Part shown: positions 1-8,124 of the stretch, in pieces | Position numbering within the stretch: the first letter of the stretch is position 1 | Layout: each line of letters opens with the position of its first letter | NCBI RefSeq assembly: GCF_000282975.1 | Contig: NZ_ALJC01000018.1 | Coordinates: 1-64,000 of the forward strand | DNA: 64,000 nucleotides | Reading direction: 5' to 3' | Source: Pseudomonas psychrophila HA-4 | GTDB lineage: Bacteria > Pseudomonadota > Gammaproteobacteria > Pseudomonadales > Pseudomonadaceae | Made by a program: the position numbers and the translations under genes | Notes under the pieces: model-generated | Databases searched by the model: none | Told to the model about the DNA's origin: nothing | Seen by the model: the letters and a program-made list of their open reading frames with translations, nothing else

Positions 1-42
1 CCAAAAAGTTGGATGGGTGTCCAACTTTTTGGGGGCAGTTCA
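1..42. mobile_element. Terminal end of an IS3-family insertion sequence
   Basis: Read from base 42 leftwards, the sequence starts TGAACTGCCCCC and continues into AAAAAGTTGGAC. This is the 5'-TG...CA-3' type of terminal repeat I know from the IS3 family (IS150/IS51-like groups). Bases 1-13 and 20-32 are also a perfect 13-bp inverted repeat around a 6-base loop, so the end carries its own hairpin. Immediately after base 42 an MFS reading frame is entered mid-protein, which suggests that the element inserted into that gene. The transposase lies outside the window, so the family assignment rests on the end alone. Confidence 0.55.
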
Positions 43-773
43 TTCTGTGGGAGCCAGTCTGGGGAATACTGATCGATGGCTTGACCTTCTTCTGCGCTGC
101 GATTTACACCGCTCAGTTGCCGAATGTTGGCCATCATGAATCAGAAGAAAAGTTCTCGCTGAGTGAAGCGCTCAATGGCATCACTGTGGTTATCAATCAC
201 GCGACGCTGTTGCTGGGGTTTGCCGCGACGCTGGTGCTGAACGTTCTGTGTTTTCCGATTTTTCTAGTGGTTGCACCTTACGCGATCAGTCATCGCTTCA
301 GCGAAGAAATGTGGGGCTATTGCCTGGCAGCATCGGGGTTCGGCGCGTGTGTCGGCTCAGTTGTCACCGTGGTGGCTTCGGGGCATGAGCGACTGTTGGG
401 GCTTGCGGTCATTTGCGGGCTGTTTCTGGCGGGTGCCATGGCGTTGCTCGGGCTGGGTACGTCGGCATGGATGGCTATTCTGGGGGCGACATTCGTCGGT
501 ATCGTCGAAGCCTCCTGGCTCACGGGCTGGGCAACCGCCATGCAGACACTTTCCCCGGAGAAGGATCTGGGCAAAGTCGTGGCGGTTGATACCTTCGTCA
601 CCAGCGGCGCGCACCCCTTTATTTATTTGGGCAGCGGTGTGGTCGGCGGGATTATCGGCTACTCCCAGACCCTGACGCTCACCGCTGTTGTCAGTGCGGT
701 CGCACTACTGCTGATTGTCCTGACTGCCAACCTGTTCATGCCCAGGAGTGCGCGTCATGATCAAGTGCAATAA
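43..773 (+). pseudogene. 3' part of an MFS exporter gene, beheaded by the IS
   Basis: The frame is open from base 9, but coding resemblance begins only at about base 45. The roughly 240 residues look like the C-terminal two thirds of a 12-TM major facilitator exporter (MFS_3/enterobactin-exporter type), with at least six hydrophobic segments. No N-terminal helices or plausible native start exist in the window, and the first residues are translated from the IS end. The ATG at 9 would give a non-native N-terminus. The 3' end overlaps the next fragment by 17 bases, as expected for a translationally coupled operon. I infer that it is inactive. The left neighbour would settle whether the 5' half survives beyond the IS. 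Confidence 0.6.
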
Positions 774-955
774 CGTACAGGAACAGGCTCAGGATCTCTC
801 GGTTCAGATCTTTGCGCGCTGGCAGGAACTACTGCAATCGGGCGACTTTATTCTGGGCGACGAGGTTCTGGCGTTCGAAGCTTGGATGTCGGGTCGGGTC
901 GGGTCGGTGCGGCGGGGCGCACGCCGTGGCCCTCAACTCAGGAAACGTCTTTAAC
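757..955 (+). pseudogene. DegT/DnrJ/EryC1-type aminotransferase, frameshifted N-terminal remnant
   Basis: From the ATG at 757 the frame reads MIKCNNVQEQAQDL and then GDFILGDEVLAFE, which resembles the N-terminus of PLP-dependent DegT sugar/AHBA-synthase-like aminotransferases. Around 890-910 the frame shifts, and a different frame continues with GGAHAVALNSG, the next conserved DegT block. Homology then stops where the IS3 relic starts. About 65 of some 380 residues remain, so it cannot be functional. The start lies inside the end of the MFS fragment, which implies an ancestral exporter-aminotransferase operon, perhaps for an amino-sugar or small metabolite. The pathway cannot be told from this piece. 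Confidence 0.5.
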
Positions 956-956
956 C

Positions 957-1133
957 TTTGCCGAAGACACTGCACGCCGAAAGGCCAGAAAAGCTGATGA
1001 GTAAAAATGAACGCGTGTTTCAGTTGGACGCTTTCGCGAAGTACCTCGTCGCCTTTTCCAGAATGTCGCGCTCCATTTTTGACGCGTGCCAGCTCAGCTC
1101 GCAGTCGGCTGATGTCAGCTGGGGTGAGCCTGC
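957..1133 (-). mobile_element. Relic of IS3-family transposase (OrfA end and OrfB start)
   Basis: On the minus strand one frame gives LTPADISRLRAELARVK. After a one-base slip at a run of A, another gives MERDILEKATRYFAKASN and a stop at 1018-1020, the typical end of an IS3 OrfA. A third frame, overlapping it at -1, continues with KHAFIFTHQLFWPFGVQC, which resembles an IS3 OrfB start. The match ends near 957, where the DegT remnant begins. The overlap of the two frames is the normal IS3 arrangement, but the internal slip and truncation make this a dead fragment. No terminal repeat could be recognised near 1133. Confidence 0.65.
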
Positions 1134-1257
1134 CTTAATACGTACCGGAGCGCAAAAAAACGAAGTAAATCGTGCAGGCCCCAAACGGTAATCTATATTC
1201 AGATTCAGCCAGATAGCCACATGCCATCTTTTCATCCTTGAATGGCTGGAGATTACC

Positions 1258-1899
1258 GTGAAAAAACTGTTCGTCGCTTTGACTTGCGTCGCTCTGCTAT
1301 CTGGTTGTGTTGGGGATTTTGCACCGACACCGAAATGGCCATGGAAAGAAAAATCTCCTTGTAAAGAAGCCTGTACTGACGAAGCGGCTAACAAAGCGTA
1401 CTCGGATGCGATGACCTACTGCAGTGAGACACAGGATTATTTCTATCGGGGTGGTAAGTACATTGCCGGAGGTCGTTTTGCTACAGCTGCTGTGGGCACG
1501 CTTGCAGGAGCTGTATTAGCGCCAATCACAAGTGGCGCCGCGTCCACGGCTTGGTCAGGCATTTCTGGGTCTTCTAATGCCTTGCAAGCGTCTATGGATG
1601 ACAACTTCACTCAGGCTGCAGCTATACGCCGCAGAGCAAGCGTTGCCGAAGCAGGAAAAACTGGCATTCTGGCTTACAGCAATGCAACTACTCCTGGAGC
1701 AAAGGTCACGATTGCAGTCTCTATGGCTTTTAACTGCAGCGTGGCTGGTGCAGCGGCAGATGCATCCAGCTTGCAGGCTATTGCAGCGGCACCGATCAGT
1801 CCGCCCAGTGGTGCAGCCGCTACACCAACATCATTTCCGTCGGTTCCCGTGACAGTGCCATCTGAAGCACCCGCTGCGGCTACCCCTTCAGCAAAATAA
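1258..1899 (+). CDS. Predicted lipoprotein of unknown function
   Basis: The 213-residue product starts with a short charged segment and a hydrophobic stretch ending in the lipobox LLSGC (Cys17), so lipidation and an envelope location are predicted. The mature part has a Cys-containing region (CKEACTDE), a Gly/Ala-rich hydrophobic middle (residues about 70-105) that could insert in or lie on a membrane, and a low-complexity Ala/Pro/Ser tail of about 40 residues. I do not recognise the family. It has no operon partner: IS debris lies upstream and a convergent LysR gene downstream. A stretch of about 125 bases before the gene shows nothing else clear. Confidence 0.75.
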   Translation: MKKLFVALTCVALLSGCVGDFAPTPKWPWKEKSPCKEACTDEAANKAYSDAMTYCSETQDYFYRGGKYIAGGRFATAAVGTLAGAVLAPITSGAASTAWSGISGSSNALQASMDDNFTQAAAIRRRASVAEAGKTGILAYSNATTPGAKVTIAVSMAFNCSVAGAAADASSLQAIAAAPISPPSGAAATPTSFPSVPVTVPSEAPAAATPSAK

Positions 1900-2042
1900 A
1901 GGGCTATCCGGTTTTGCTAAAACATCAGCGCCTGATCCAACCCAGGGGGGTTAACCTGTTGCTGATGCTCGATGGCTGGCGGACGATGTTCTTAGCTTTC
2001 GCCAGCTCACGCGTGCTGATTGAATTGATGCAGTCGTCCCGC

Positions 2043-2076
2043 CTGAGAAGGAGCATAACTGTCTGCTCCTTCTCAG
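2043..2076. terminator. Hairpin between convergent lipoprotein and LysR genes
   Basis: A perfect 13-bp inverted repeat (CTGAGAAGGAGCA and its complement) encloses an 8-base loop and overlaps the LysR stop codon. A T-rich tail is weak on both strands, so termination is inferred from position between convergent genes. Confidence 0.5.
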
Positions 2077-2978
2077 CTTTGCAGTTGCCGCGTAAAGTCG
2101 CACAGTTCGACAGCCCGAGAGGTCACTTCGCTGACGAAAGCTGAAGGCCGATCATTTCGATACATCGCCCTGTAAGGGACAGGAGGCAATGGCGGGTCGG
2201 TGATTATGATCGTTAATTTGCCTTCATCGACCAGCGGGCGAAAGCATTCCAGTGGAAGGTAAGTAACGCCTAACCCAGCAGCGGTTAGCCCGAGCATGGC
2301 CGTCAGGCTGTTGGAGGACAGCACCTTGGGAGGCTCGATGCCCATCGTCCCCAGCCATTTGTTGACGAACAAGCCGGATCCCGACTTTTTGCCCTGTACC
2401 AGTAAGGGGTATTTGGCCAATTCGCCAAGCCCGACTACCCCTGCGTGCCCGATCAGTCCGGGCGCAGCCATCCACGCGTTTTCAACGATGGCCAACGGGA
2501 CCGAAGTGATCTCGGGTGCGGTGAATGTGTCCGGGATGATGATGAGGTCCACTAGATCATCCATCAGCTTTTCATGGAGGTTGCGGCTCATATCGACTTC
2601 AGCCTCCACGGTAAGTCCTGGAAAGTCGTTCACCAGTCTGGCAATCAGCCGAGGCAGCCATGTCAGCGCCGTCAGCTCTGTTACGCCCAGTCTGAGTCTT
2701 CGGGTAACAACGTGAGTTCCGTCCTTCAATGAAGTGATCCGTTCGGCCAAGATGAGCATTTCCCGAGCAATCACCAGCAACTCTTCCCCGGTCGCGGTGA
2801 GGCGTGCGCCACGCTGCGAACGATCGAACACTTGCAGGCCAGTTGACGCCTCCAGTTCCTGTATTCGCTTGGAGATGGCTGACTGCGTTGTATTGAGGTG
2901 TTCTGCCGCACGTTCGAAAGTCCCTAGACGTTCTATCCAGTGCAGGGCAAGCAGTTGCCGAAGATTGATCATTAACAT
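2073..2978 (-). CDS. LysR-family transcriptional regulator
   Basis: A typical LTTR of about 300 residues. The N-terminal winged helix-turn-helix (roughly residues 5-63) contains FERAAEHLNTTQSAISKRIQ, followed by a linker helix and a periplasmic-binding-like effector domain to the end. ATG codons at 2978 and 2972 are both possible starts. The gene is divergent from the RraA-like gene at 3072 across a gap of 93 bases, the usual layout for an LTTR controlling its neighbour. I infer that it regulates that enzyme; the effector is unknown. Confidence 0.9.
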   Translation of the reverse strand: MLMINLRQLLALHWIERLGTFERAAEHLNTTQSAISKRIQELEASTGLQVFDRSQRGARLTATGEELLVIAREMLILAERITSLKDGTHVVTRRLRLGVTELTALTWLPRLIARLVNDFPGLTVEAEVDMSRNLHEKLMDDLVDLIIIPDTFTAPEITSVPLAIVENAWMAAPGLIGHAGVVGLGELAKYPLLVQGKKSGSGLFVNKWLGTMGIEPPKVLSSNSLTAMLGLTAAGLGVTYLPLECFRPLVDEGKLTIIITDPPLPPVPYRAMYRNDRPSAFVSEVTSRAVELCDFTRQLQS

Positions 2979-3002
2979 TCCAATTGGGCATGTTTGGGCA
3001 TC

Positions 3003-3013
3003 CGATAATATCG
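3003..3013. promoter_or_regulatory. Small palindrome in the LysR/RraA divergent region
   Basis: CGATA-A-TATCG is a 5-bp-arm palindrome in the 93-base divergent promoter region. It could be part of a LysR binding site but is short. Confidence 0.25.
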
Positions 3014-3071
3014 CTTTTTCTATTTGTCAGGGTCTTTATCCTCAGAGCCACACATCACCTGAGGAACACCC

Positions 3072-3698
3072 ATGAGCGCTATCGATTCAACTTCAGAATT
3101 AGCGACGTTGCTGGCCGCTTTTTCCCGTACCTCTACGTCGATTATCAGCGACTGCCTGGATCGTCTTCCCGGGGCTCCACTCAAACCGTTTCATCGTATC
3201 CAAGGCACGATGGTCGGGGTGGCCCTGACGGTAAAAGTCCCGTGCGGTGATAATCGTGCTATCCATCAAGCGTTGGAAATTCTGAGCCCGGGCCAGGTTC
3301 TAGTCGTCGATGGCGGGGGGGATATCAGCCGGGCATTGATGGGCGACATCATGGCTGCGATCGCTGAAAAGCGCGGCGCGTCAGGCATTGTTGTCGATGG
3401 GGCTATTCGTGATCTGGCAACGATTGGCAAGAGTGCCTTCCCGGTGTTTGCCCGGGCAGCGTTCCATCGTGGCCCCTATAAGAACGGGCCTGGCGAAATC
3501 AACGTGCCTGTCAGTATTGGCGCTATGGTGGTTTCGCCCGGAGATATCGTTGTCGGTGACCACGATGGCATTGTGGCTTTCCCTGCATCGCAAGCAGAAG
3601 AACTCCTGCAACGGTGCTTGGGCACTGAGCAAAAAGAAGCAGAGATGCTGGCGCAGATCGCGTCCGGAACTTACAAAGGCGCCTACGCGGCCAAATAA
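3072..3698 (+). CDS. RraA-like / 4-hydroxy-4-methyl-2-oxoglutarate aldolase-family protein
   Basis: The 208 residues cover a complete RraA/HMG-CHA aldolase fold. The metal and substrate signature D-X20-R-D is intact (Asp92, Arg113-Asp114, in GDIMAAI...GAIRDL). Members of this family that work as enzymes cleave 4-hydroxy-4-methyl-2-oxoglutarate or 4-carboxy-4-hydroxy-2-oxoadipate to pyruvate plus a keto acid at the end of gallate/protocatechuate 4,5-cleavage, or decarboxylate oxaloacetate. RraA proper inhibits RNase E and lacks the complete catalytic set. The intact motif and the adjacent LysR gene favour a catabolic enzyme. No other ring-cleavage genes are visible nearby, so the substrate is open. 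Confidence 0.8.
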   Translation: MSAIDSTSELATLLAAFSRTSTSIISDCLDRLPGAPLKPFHRIQGTMVGVALTVKVPCGDNRAIHQALEILSPGQVLVVDGGGDISRALMGDIMAAIAEKRGASGIVVDGAIRDLATIGKSAFPVFARAAFHRGPYKNGPGEINVPVSIGAMVVSPGDIVVGDHDGIVAFPASQAEELLQRCLGTEQKEAEMLAQIASGTYKGAYAAK

Positions 3699-3963
3699 TC
3701 GGAATTGTCGGAGTGGGGAGGTCGGCTTCACATCTGCGTGGTCATGGTCAGTGGCGGGGCATGACGTCATCCTCGATCCGTGGCCGAGCGGGTAGCGCAA
3801 TCAGGTAGCTGACGCTCTGCTCAGGGCGTTTCATTGATTGTGCTGATGATGACTATCGAAGGGGTCGTCTGTTTAATCGCCAAAACTGACTTCTATAATC
3901 GCCTCTAATTTCTTCTCGCCATCCGCCTGTTTTCAGGCAGCATCCCTTCTGGAATCCTACCCA

Positions 3964-5190
3964 ATGCCAAGCGCCAGCCAGGCCCCTAGCGGCCTGCCCG
4001 AACATAATCAACAGAGTGTCAAACAGCAGTGGCTGGCGATTCTCTCGGTCGCCGTTGGGGCCTTCGCCTTGGTGACCAGTGAGTTTCTTCCGGTGGGCGT
4101 ACTCAACGACATCGCTGGCGACCTCTGCATCAGCGCCGGTCACGCCGGACTGATGGTGACGCTGCCCGGCATCATGGCCGCTCTCGCTGCGCCAGTGCTG
4201 TCTGTCGGCATTGGCACCATGGACCGTCGCTATCTGCTTATCGGCCTGACCCTGATAATGATCATCGCCAACTTGGTGGTGGCTTACGCCAGCGACTTTG
4301 ATTTACTGCTGTTCGGCCGTGTACTGCTGGGCATCAGCATCGGTGGTTTCTGGGCGACGGCCATCGCCCTCAGTGGTCGCTTGGCCCCCAAAGGGGTGGG
4401 CGTTGCTCAAGCCACCTCGATCATCATGGTCGGGGTGACCTTGGCCACCGTGCTGGGTGTGCCCGTGGGCACGTGGCTGAGTGGCTTGATGGGCTGGCGC
4501 ATGACCTTCTTGGTCACGGCGCTCGTAGGTGTGCCGGTGCTACTGGCGCAGATATTTTTGCTTCCGCGCCTCACCCCACATAAGGCTATTCGCATCAGCG
4601 ACCTACCGGCCTTGTTTATCAACCCGCAATCGCGAGTCGGGTTGATCGCCGTCTTACTGATTGGGTTGGCACATTTTGCTGCGTACACCTATGTCGCCCC
4701 TTTCTTCAAAAACAGTTCCGGTTTCGACGGGCCGACTATTGGCTCCTTGCTGCTGCTCTATGGCGTGGCCGGAGTCATGGGCAATATATTTGCCGGTTTT
4801 GCCGCCAACCGCAGTGTTCGTTACACCCTGTTGCTGGTCGCACTGATGATCGGCACCAGCACGGCGTTGTTTCCTTACTACGCCACCAGCATGACCGGCG
4901 CAGTGATGCTGATCGCGCTGTGGGGGTTCGCCTTCGGCGCCTTCCCGGCCTGTGCCAGTATTTGGATGTTTGTCGTCGCGCCCAAAGATGTCGAGCGCGG
5001 CATGCCTCTCTTCGTGGCCTTGTTCCAAGTGATCATCGCCTTGGGCTCGTTCTTCGGCGGGCAGATCGTTGATCAGATGGGCAGCACGGCGTTGTTGAGT
5101 CTGGCTACGGTTCTGGTGGGTTGTGGCTTTATGACGGTGCTCGTGCTGGGGCGTAACGTCAGTAATAGCCTGGCGGCCGAGCCCGCATAA
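3964..5190 (+). CDS. MFS transporter, DHA1 family (NepI/YdhP-like exporter)
   Basis: A 408-residue inner-membrane protein with about 12 hydrophobic segments. After a hydrophilic N-terminus of some 22 residues, TM1 holds the EFLPVGVL motif typical of the NepI/YdhP/AraJ drug:H+ antiporter-1 group. The loop 2-3 motif is TMDRRY, and the TM4-5 region has GRVLLGISIGGFWA. Relatives export purine nucleosides, sugars or drugs by proton antiport; the substrate here cannot be predicted. It stands alone, with about 265 bases before it that show no gene and no clear promoter. Confidence 0.85.
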   Translation: MPSASQAPSGLPEHNQQSVKQQWLAILSVAVGAFALVTSEFLPVGVLNDIAGDLCISAGHAGLMVTLPGIMAALAAPVLSVGIGTMDRRYLLIGLTLIMIIANLVVAYASDFDLLLFGRVLLGISIGGFWATAIALSGRLAPKGVGVAQATSIIMVGVTLATVLGVPVGTWLSGLMGWRMTFLVTALVGVPVLLAQIFLLPRLTPHKAIRISDLPALFINPQSRVGLIAVLLIGLAHFAAYTYVAPFFKNSSGFDGPTIGSLLLLYGVAGVMGNIFAGFAANRSVRYTLLLVALMIGTSTALFPYYATSMTGAVMLIALWGFAFGAFPACASIWMFVVAPKDVERGMPLFVALFQVIIALGSFFGGQIVDQMGSTALLSLATVLVGCGFMTVLVLGRNVSNSLAAEPA

Positions 5191-5310
5191 CCCGAGCGAT
5201 GTACAAGCTAGCGGTTCTTTAAAAAGATCCCAAGACCACGCCTCAGGTATCAGGTATCCACGCACGCGTGGATCACCCGCTGCAAGGCGGCTCGTGTAGA
5301 ATGCCGCGCA

Positions 5311-5378
5311 GGGTGTCACCGCAAACGCGGGAGGGCAGGTTTAATTCAGCGCAGGTCGGGCCGCCGCGCGGAGTAACC
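5311..5378 (+). promoter_or_regulatory. Structured nhaA leader, candidate nhaA-I (Li+/Na+) riboswitch
   Basis: Between the preceding gene and the nhaA start at 5385 the RNA can form CCGC(5319-5322)/GCGG(5327-5330), followed by GGGAGG, then GGTT(5338-5341)/AACC(5375-5378) enclosing GCGC(5349-5352)/GCGC(5366-5369). The ribosome binding GGAG lies between the last two 3' strands, where folding could hide it. Position and layout fit the nhaA-I motif class, reported as a lithium-sensing riboswitch upstream of nhaA genes. The match to that consensus is from memory and has not been tested with a covariance model. Confidence 0.5.
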
Positions 5379-5384
5379 GTGCCT

Positions 5385-6584
5385 ATGAGCCTGGATCCTT
5401 CACGTCAGCAAAATACCCGCGACAATCGCGCGTCACTTTCCGCTGCTGCATTTCTTTCGCGTTTCTTCGCTGCTGAATCAGCCGGCGGCTTGATACTGAT
5501 GGCTTCTGCTTTGGCAGCACTTATCGTTGCCAACTCGCCTTTGGCTGGGAGTTACTTCGCGACATTGCACATCAACGTGGCTGGCCTTTCGATTGAGCAT
5601 TGGATCAATGATGGCCTGATGGCTATCTTCTTCATGTTGGTCGGCCTTGAGATCAAGCGCGAAATGCTGATCGGCCAGTTGTCGAGCTGGAGCCAGCGTG
5701 CGCTGCCTGGTTTCGCCGCGCTAGGTGGCATGCTTGTGCCTGCGCTGATCTACATCGCTATCAACTGGGGTAACAGTGAAACCTTGGGCGGCTGGGCCAT
5801 TCCCGCTGCCACCGACATCGCCTTTGCGCTGGGCGTGCTCGCGCTGCTCGGTAAGCGTGTCCCACTTTCCTTGAAAATCTTTTTGTCCGCCTTGGCGATT
5901 CTTGATGACCTGGGTGCGGTGCTTATCATTGCGTTGTTCTACACCAGTGGCTTGTCGGTCAGCATGCTTCTGGCATCGTTGGCCGTGATTGTTTTTCTGG
6001 TGATACTCAACCGTTGCGGTGTGACGCGGCTGTTTCCCTACCTGATCGCGGGTGGTCTGCTGTGGTTCTTCATGCTCCAGTCCGGTATTCATGCGACCTT
6101 GGCGGGCGTCATTCTTGCCCTGTGCATTCCACTGGGCGACTCGAACAATGAAAGAAAGTCCCCGCTTCTTTATTTGGAAGAAAAACTGCACCCGTGGGTC
6201 GCGTTCGCCGTTGTCCCCATCTTTGGTTTTGCTAATGCCGGGGTTTCCCTCGCCGGTGTTTCCCCCAATAACCTGGTCGACCCGGTGCCGCTAGGCGTCA
6301 CCCTGGGGCTGCTACTCGGTAAACAAATCGGGGTATTTGGTCTGGCCGCGCTGGCTATTCGCGCAGGCCTCGCGAAACTGCCTGAGGAGTGCGGCTGGTT
6401 TCAGCTTTATGGCGTCTCGCTCCTATGTGGCATTGGCTTCACGATGAGTCTTTTCATTGGAGCGCTGGCATTCCCGGACAGCGCGCACTTGGTCGATGAG
6501 GTCAAAGTCGGCGTATTGATGGGCTCTGTTCTCTCCGCTGTGCTGGGGGTTGTTGTTCTTATTAGGGCCAACCGCGTTAGGTAA
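5385..6584 (+). CDS. nhaA: Na+/H+ antiporter NhaA
   Basis: NhaA exchanges internal Na+ (or Li+) for external protons, giving salt and alkaline-pH tolerance. The frame is open further upstream, but the ATG at 5385 gives a 399-residue protein (E. coli 388) and sits just after the GGAG in the structured leader. The ion-site aspartates are present: ATDIAFALG with Asp144 (E. coli Asp133) and LDDLGAV with Asp174-Asp175 (E. coli Asp163-164). About 12 hydrophobic segments are visible. The gene is single, upstream of the cystathionine genes with a gap of 163 bases, and the leader suggests ion-dependent translation control. Confidence 0.95.
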   Translation: MSLDPSRQQNTRDNRASLSAAAFLSRFFAAESAGGLILMASALAALIVANSPLAGSYFATLHINVAGLSIEHWINDGLMAIFFMLVGLEIKREMLIGQLSSWSQRALPGFAALGGMLVPALIYIAINWGNSETLGGWAIPAATDIAFALGVLALLGKRVPLSLKIFLSALAILDDLGAVLIIALFYTSGLSVSMLLASLAVIVFLVILNRCGVTRLFPYLIAGGLLWFFMLQSGIHATLAGVILALCIPLGDSNNERKSPLLYLEEKLHPWVAFAVVPIFGFANAGVSLAGVSPNNLVDPVPLGVTLGLLLGKQIGVFGLAALAIRAGLAKLPEECGWFQLYGVSLLCGIGFTMSLFIGALAFPDSAHLVDEVKVGVLMGSVLSAVLGVVVLIRANRVR

Positions 6585-6747
6585 ACCGCGCATAACCCGC
6601 TGGAGCAGCGAGCTGGCACACCTTGATGCAAGGTTGCGGCCAGGGGTATCCCGGCCTATGGTCGTAGGAGATTTACCGGCGTTTGGCGCAACAGGACGTT
6701 GCCGCCAGCCGCTGTCCATCCAGTGCAAAAACACGGGAAGTGACTCC

Positions 6748-8124
6748 ATGCCAAACAATGCTCAACCTGCTGTTCTGGAATTGATCGGCAATACGCCGCT
6801 GGTGCGCGTTAGCCGCTTTGATACTGGGCCTTGTACGCTGTTTCTCAAGCTTGAATCGCAAAACCCTGGAGGGTCGATCAAGGACCGGGTGGGGCTGGCA
6901 ATGATCGATGCCGCTGAGCGTGACGGGCGTTTGCGCCCCGGTGGCACCATCGTTGAGGCCACCGCTGGTAACACTGGCCTAGGTCTGGCGCTGGTCGGTC
7001 GCGCCAAGGGTTATCGGGTGGTGTTGGTGGTGCCGGACAAGATGTCCACCGAGAAGGTATTGCACCTCAAGGCGATGGGCGCCGAAGTTCACATCACCCG
7101 TTCGGATGTGGGTAAGGGCCATCCAGAGTATTACCAGGACATGGCCGCCCGTTTGGCTGCGGAAATTCCCGATGCTTTCTTCGCCGATCAATTTAATAAC
7201 CCGGCGAACCCTCTGGCCCACGAATGCAGCACCGCGCCGGAGATTTGGGCACAAACCCAGCACGATCTGGATGCGATTGTCGTCGGGGTCGGTTCTGCCG
7301 GGACGTTGACCGGCTTGACCCGTTTCTTTAAGCGTGTGCAACCGGACCTAGAAATGGTGCTCGCCGATCCGCAGGGTTCTGTGATGGCCGAATACAGCCG
7401 AAGCGGCATCATTGGCCAGGCCGGTTCATGGGCGGTTGAGGGCATTGGTGAAGACTTCATTCCCTCGATTTGCGACCTGTCCAGCGTGCGCCATGCGTAT
7501 TCGATCAGCGACGAAGAAAGTTTTGATCACGCGCGGCAATTGCTGCGTGCCGAAGGCATTTTGGGCGGCTCTTCGACGGGCACCTTGCTCGCTGCCGCAC
7601 TGCGTTACTGCCGTGAACAAACCGAGCCCAAGCGCGTTGTCAGTTTTGTCTGTGATACCGGTACCCGCTACTTGTCGAAGGTTTACAACGACCAATGGAT
7701 GAAGGATCAGGGCCTGTTGCCGTACACGCATTACGGCGATTTGCGTGACCTGATTGCTCGACGCTTTGAAGACGGTCGAGTAATCAGCGTAGGGCCGGAC
7801 GACACGCTGCTCACGGCTTTCCAGCGCATGCGTTTGGCCGATGTGTCGCAATTGCCCGTGTTGGTGGGCGGCAAACAGCTGATCGGAGTGATTGATGAAT
7901 CCGACATTCTGCTGGGTATGCATGAAGACGCTTCGCACTTTAGACTGACCGTCGCCAGCGCCATGGCAGACACGCTGCACACCTTGCCACCGAGCGCCAG
8001 TTTGGCTGAGCTTCAAGCCGAGCTTGACCGTGGGCTGGTCGCAATCATTGCTGACGCTTCAGGCTTTCACGGCCTGATTACCCGCGTCGACCTGCTCAAT
8101 CACTTACGGAGATCCCTTGTATGA
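6748..8124 (+). CDS. Cystathionine beta-synthase
   Basis: A PLP enzyme condensing serine and homocysteine to cystathionine, the first step of reverse trans-sulfuration. The ATG at 6748 is chosen over longer in-frame extensions because the protein then begins just before the conserved LELIGNTPLVR. Residues 1 to about 320 form the fold-type II PLP domain with the Schiff-base lysine in GGSIKDR (Lys45) and the TAGNTG phosphate loop. Residues about 345-458 hold a CBS-domain pair (VLVGGKQLIGVID). Length (458) and domain order match bacterial CBS rather than CysK/CysM, which lack the tail. The stop overlaps the next start (ATGA), so the two are translationally coupled. Confidence 0.93.
   Translation: MPNNAQPAVLELIGNTPLVRVSRFDTGPCTLFLKLESQNPGGSIKDRVGLAMIDAAERDGRLRPGGTIVEATAGNTGLGLALVGRAKGYRVVLVVPDKMSTEKVLHLKAMGAEVHITRSDVGKGHPEYYQDMAARLAAEIPDAFFADQFNNPANPLAHECSTAPEIWAQTQHDLDAIVVGVGSAGTLTGLTRFFKRVQPDLEMVLADPQGSVMAEYSRSGIIGQAGSWAVEGIGEDFIPSICDLSSVRHAYSISDEESFDHARQLLRAEGILGGSSTGTLLAAALRYCREQTEPKRVVSFVCDTGTRYLSKVYNDQWMKDQGLLPYTHYGDLRDLIARRFEDGRVISVGPDDTLLTAFQRMRLADVSQLPVLVGGKQLIGVIDESDILLGMHEDASHFRLTVASAMADTLHTLPPSASLAELQAELDRGLVAIIADASGFHGLITRVDLLNHLRRSLV

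Noticed and set aside
940-1004. Plus-strand peptide-like reading TFAEDTARRKARKADE
   Set aside because: It looked like a protein tail, but the same bases are better explained as the IS3 OrfB start read on the minus strand.
5256-5273. ATCCACGC-AC-GCGTGGAT palindrome upstream of nhaA
   Set aside because: Too short and GC-rich to call an operator or terminator; no T tract and no regulator nearby.
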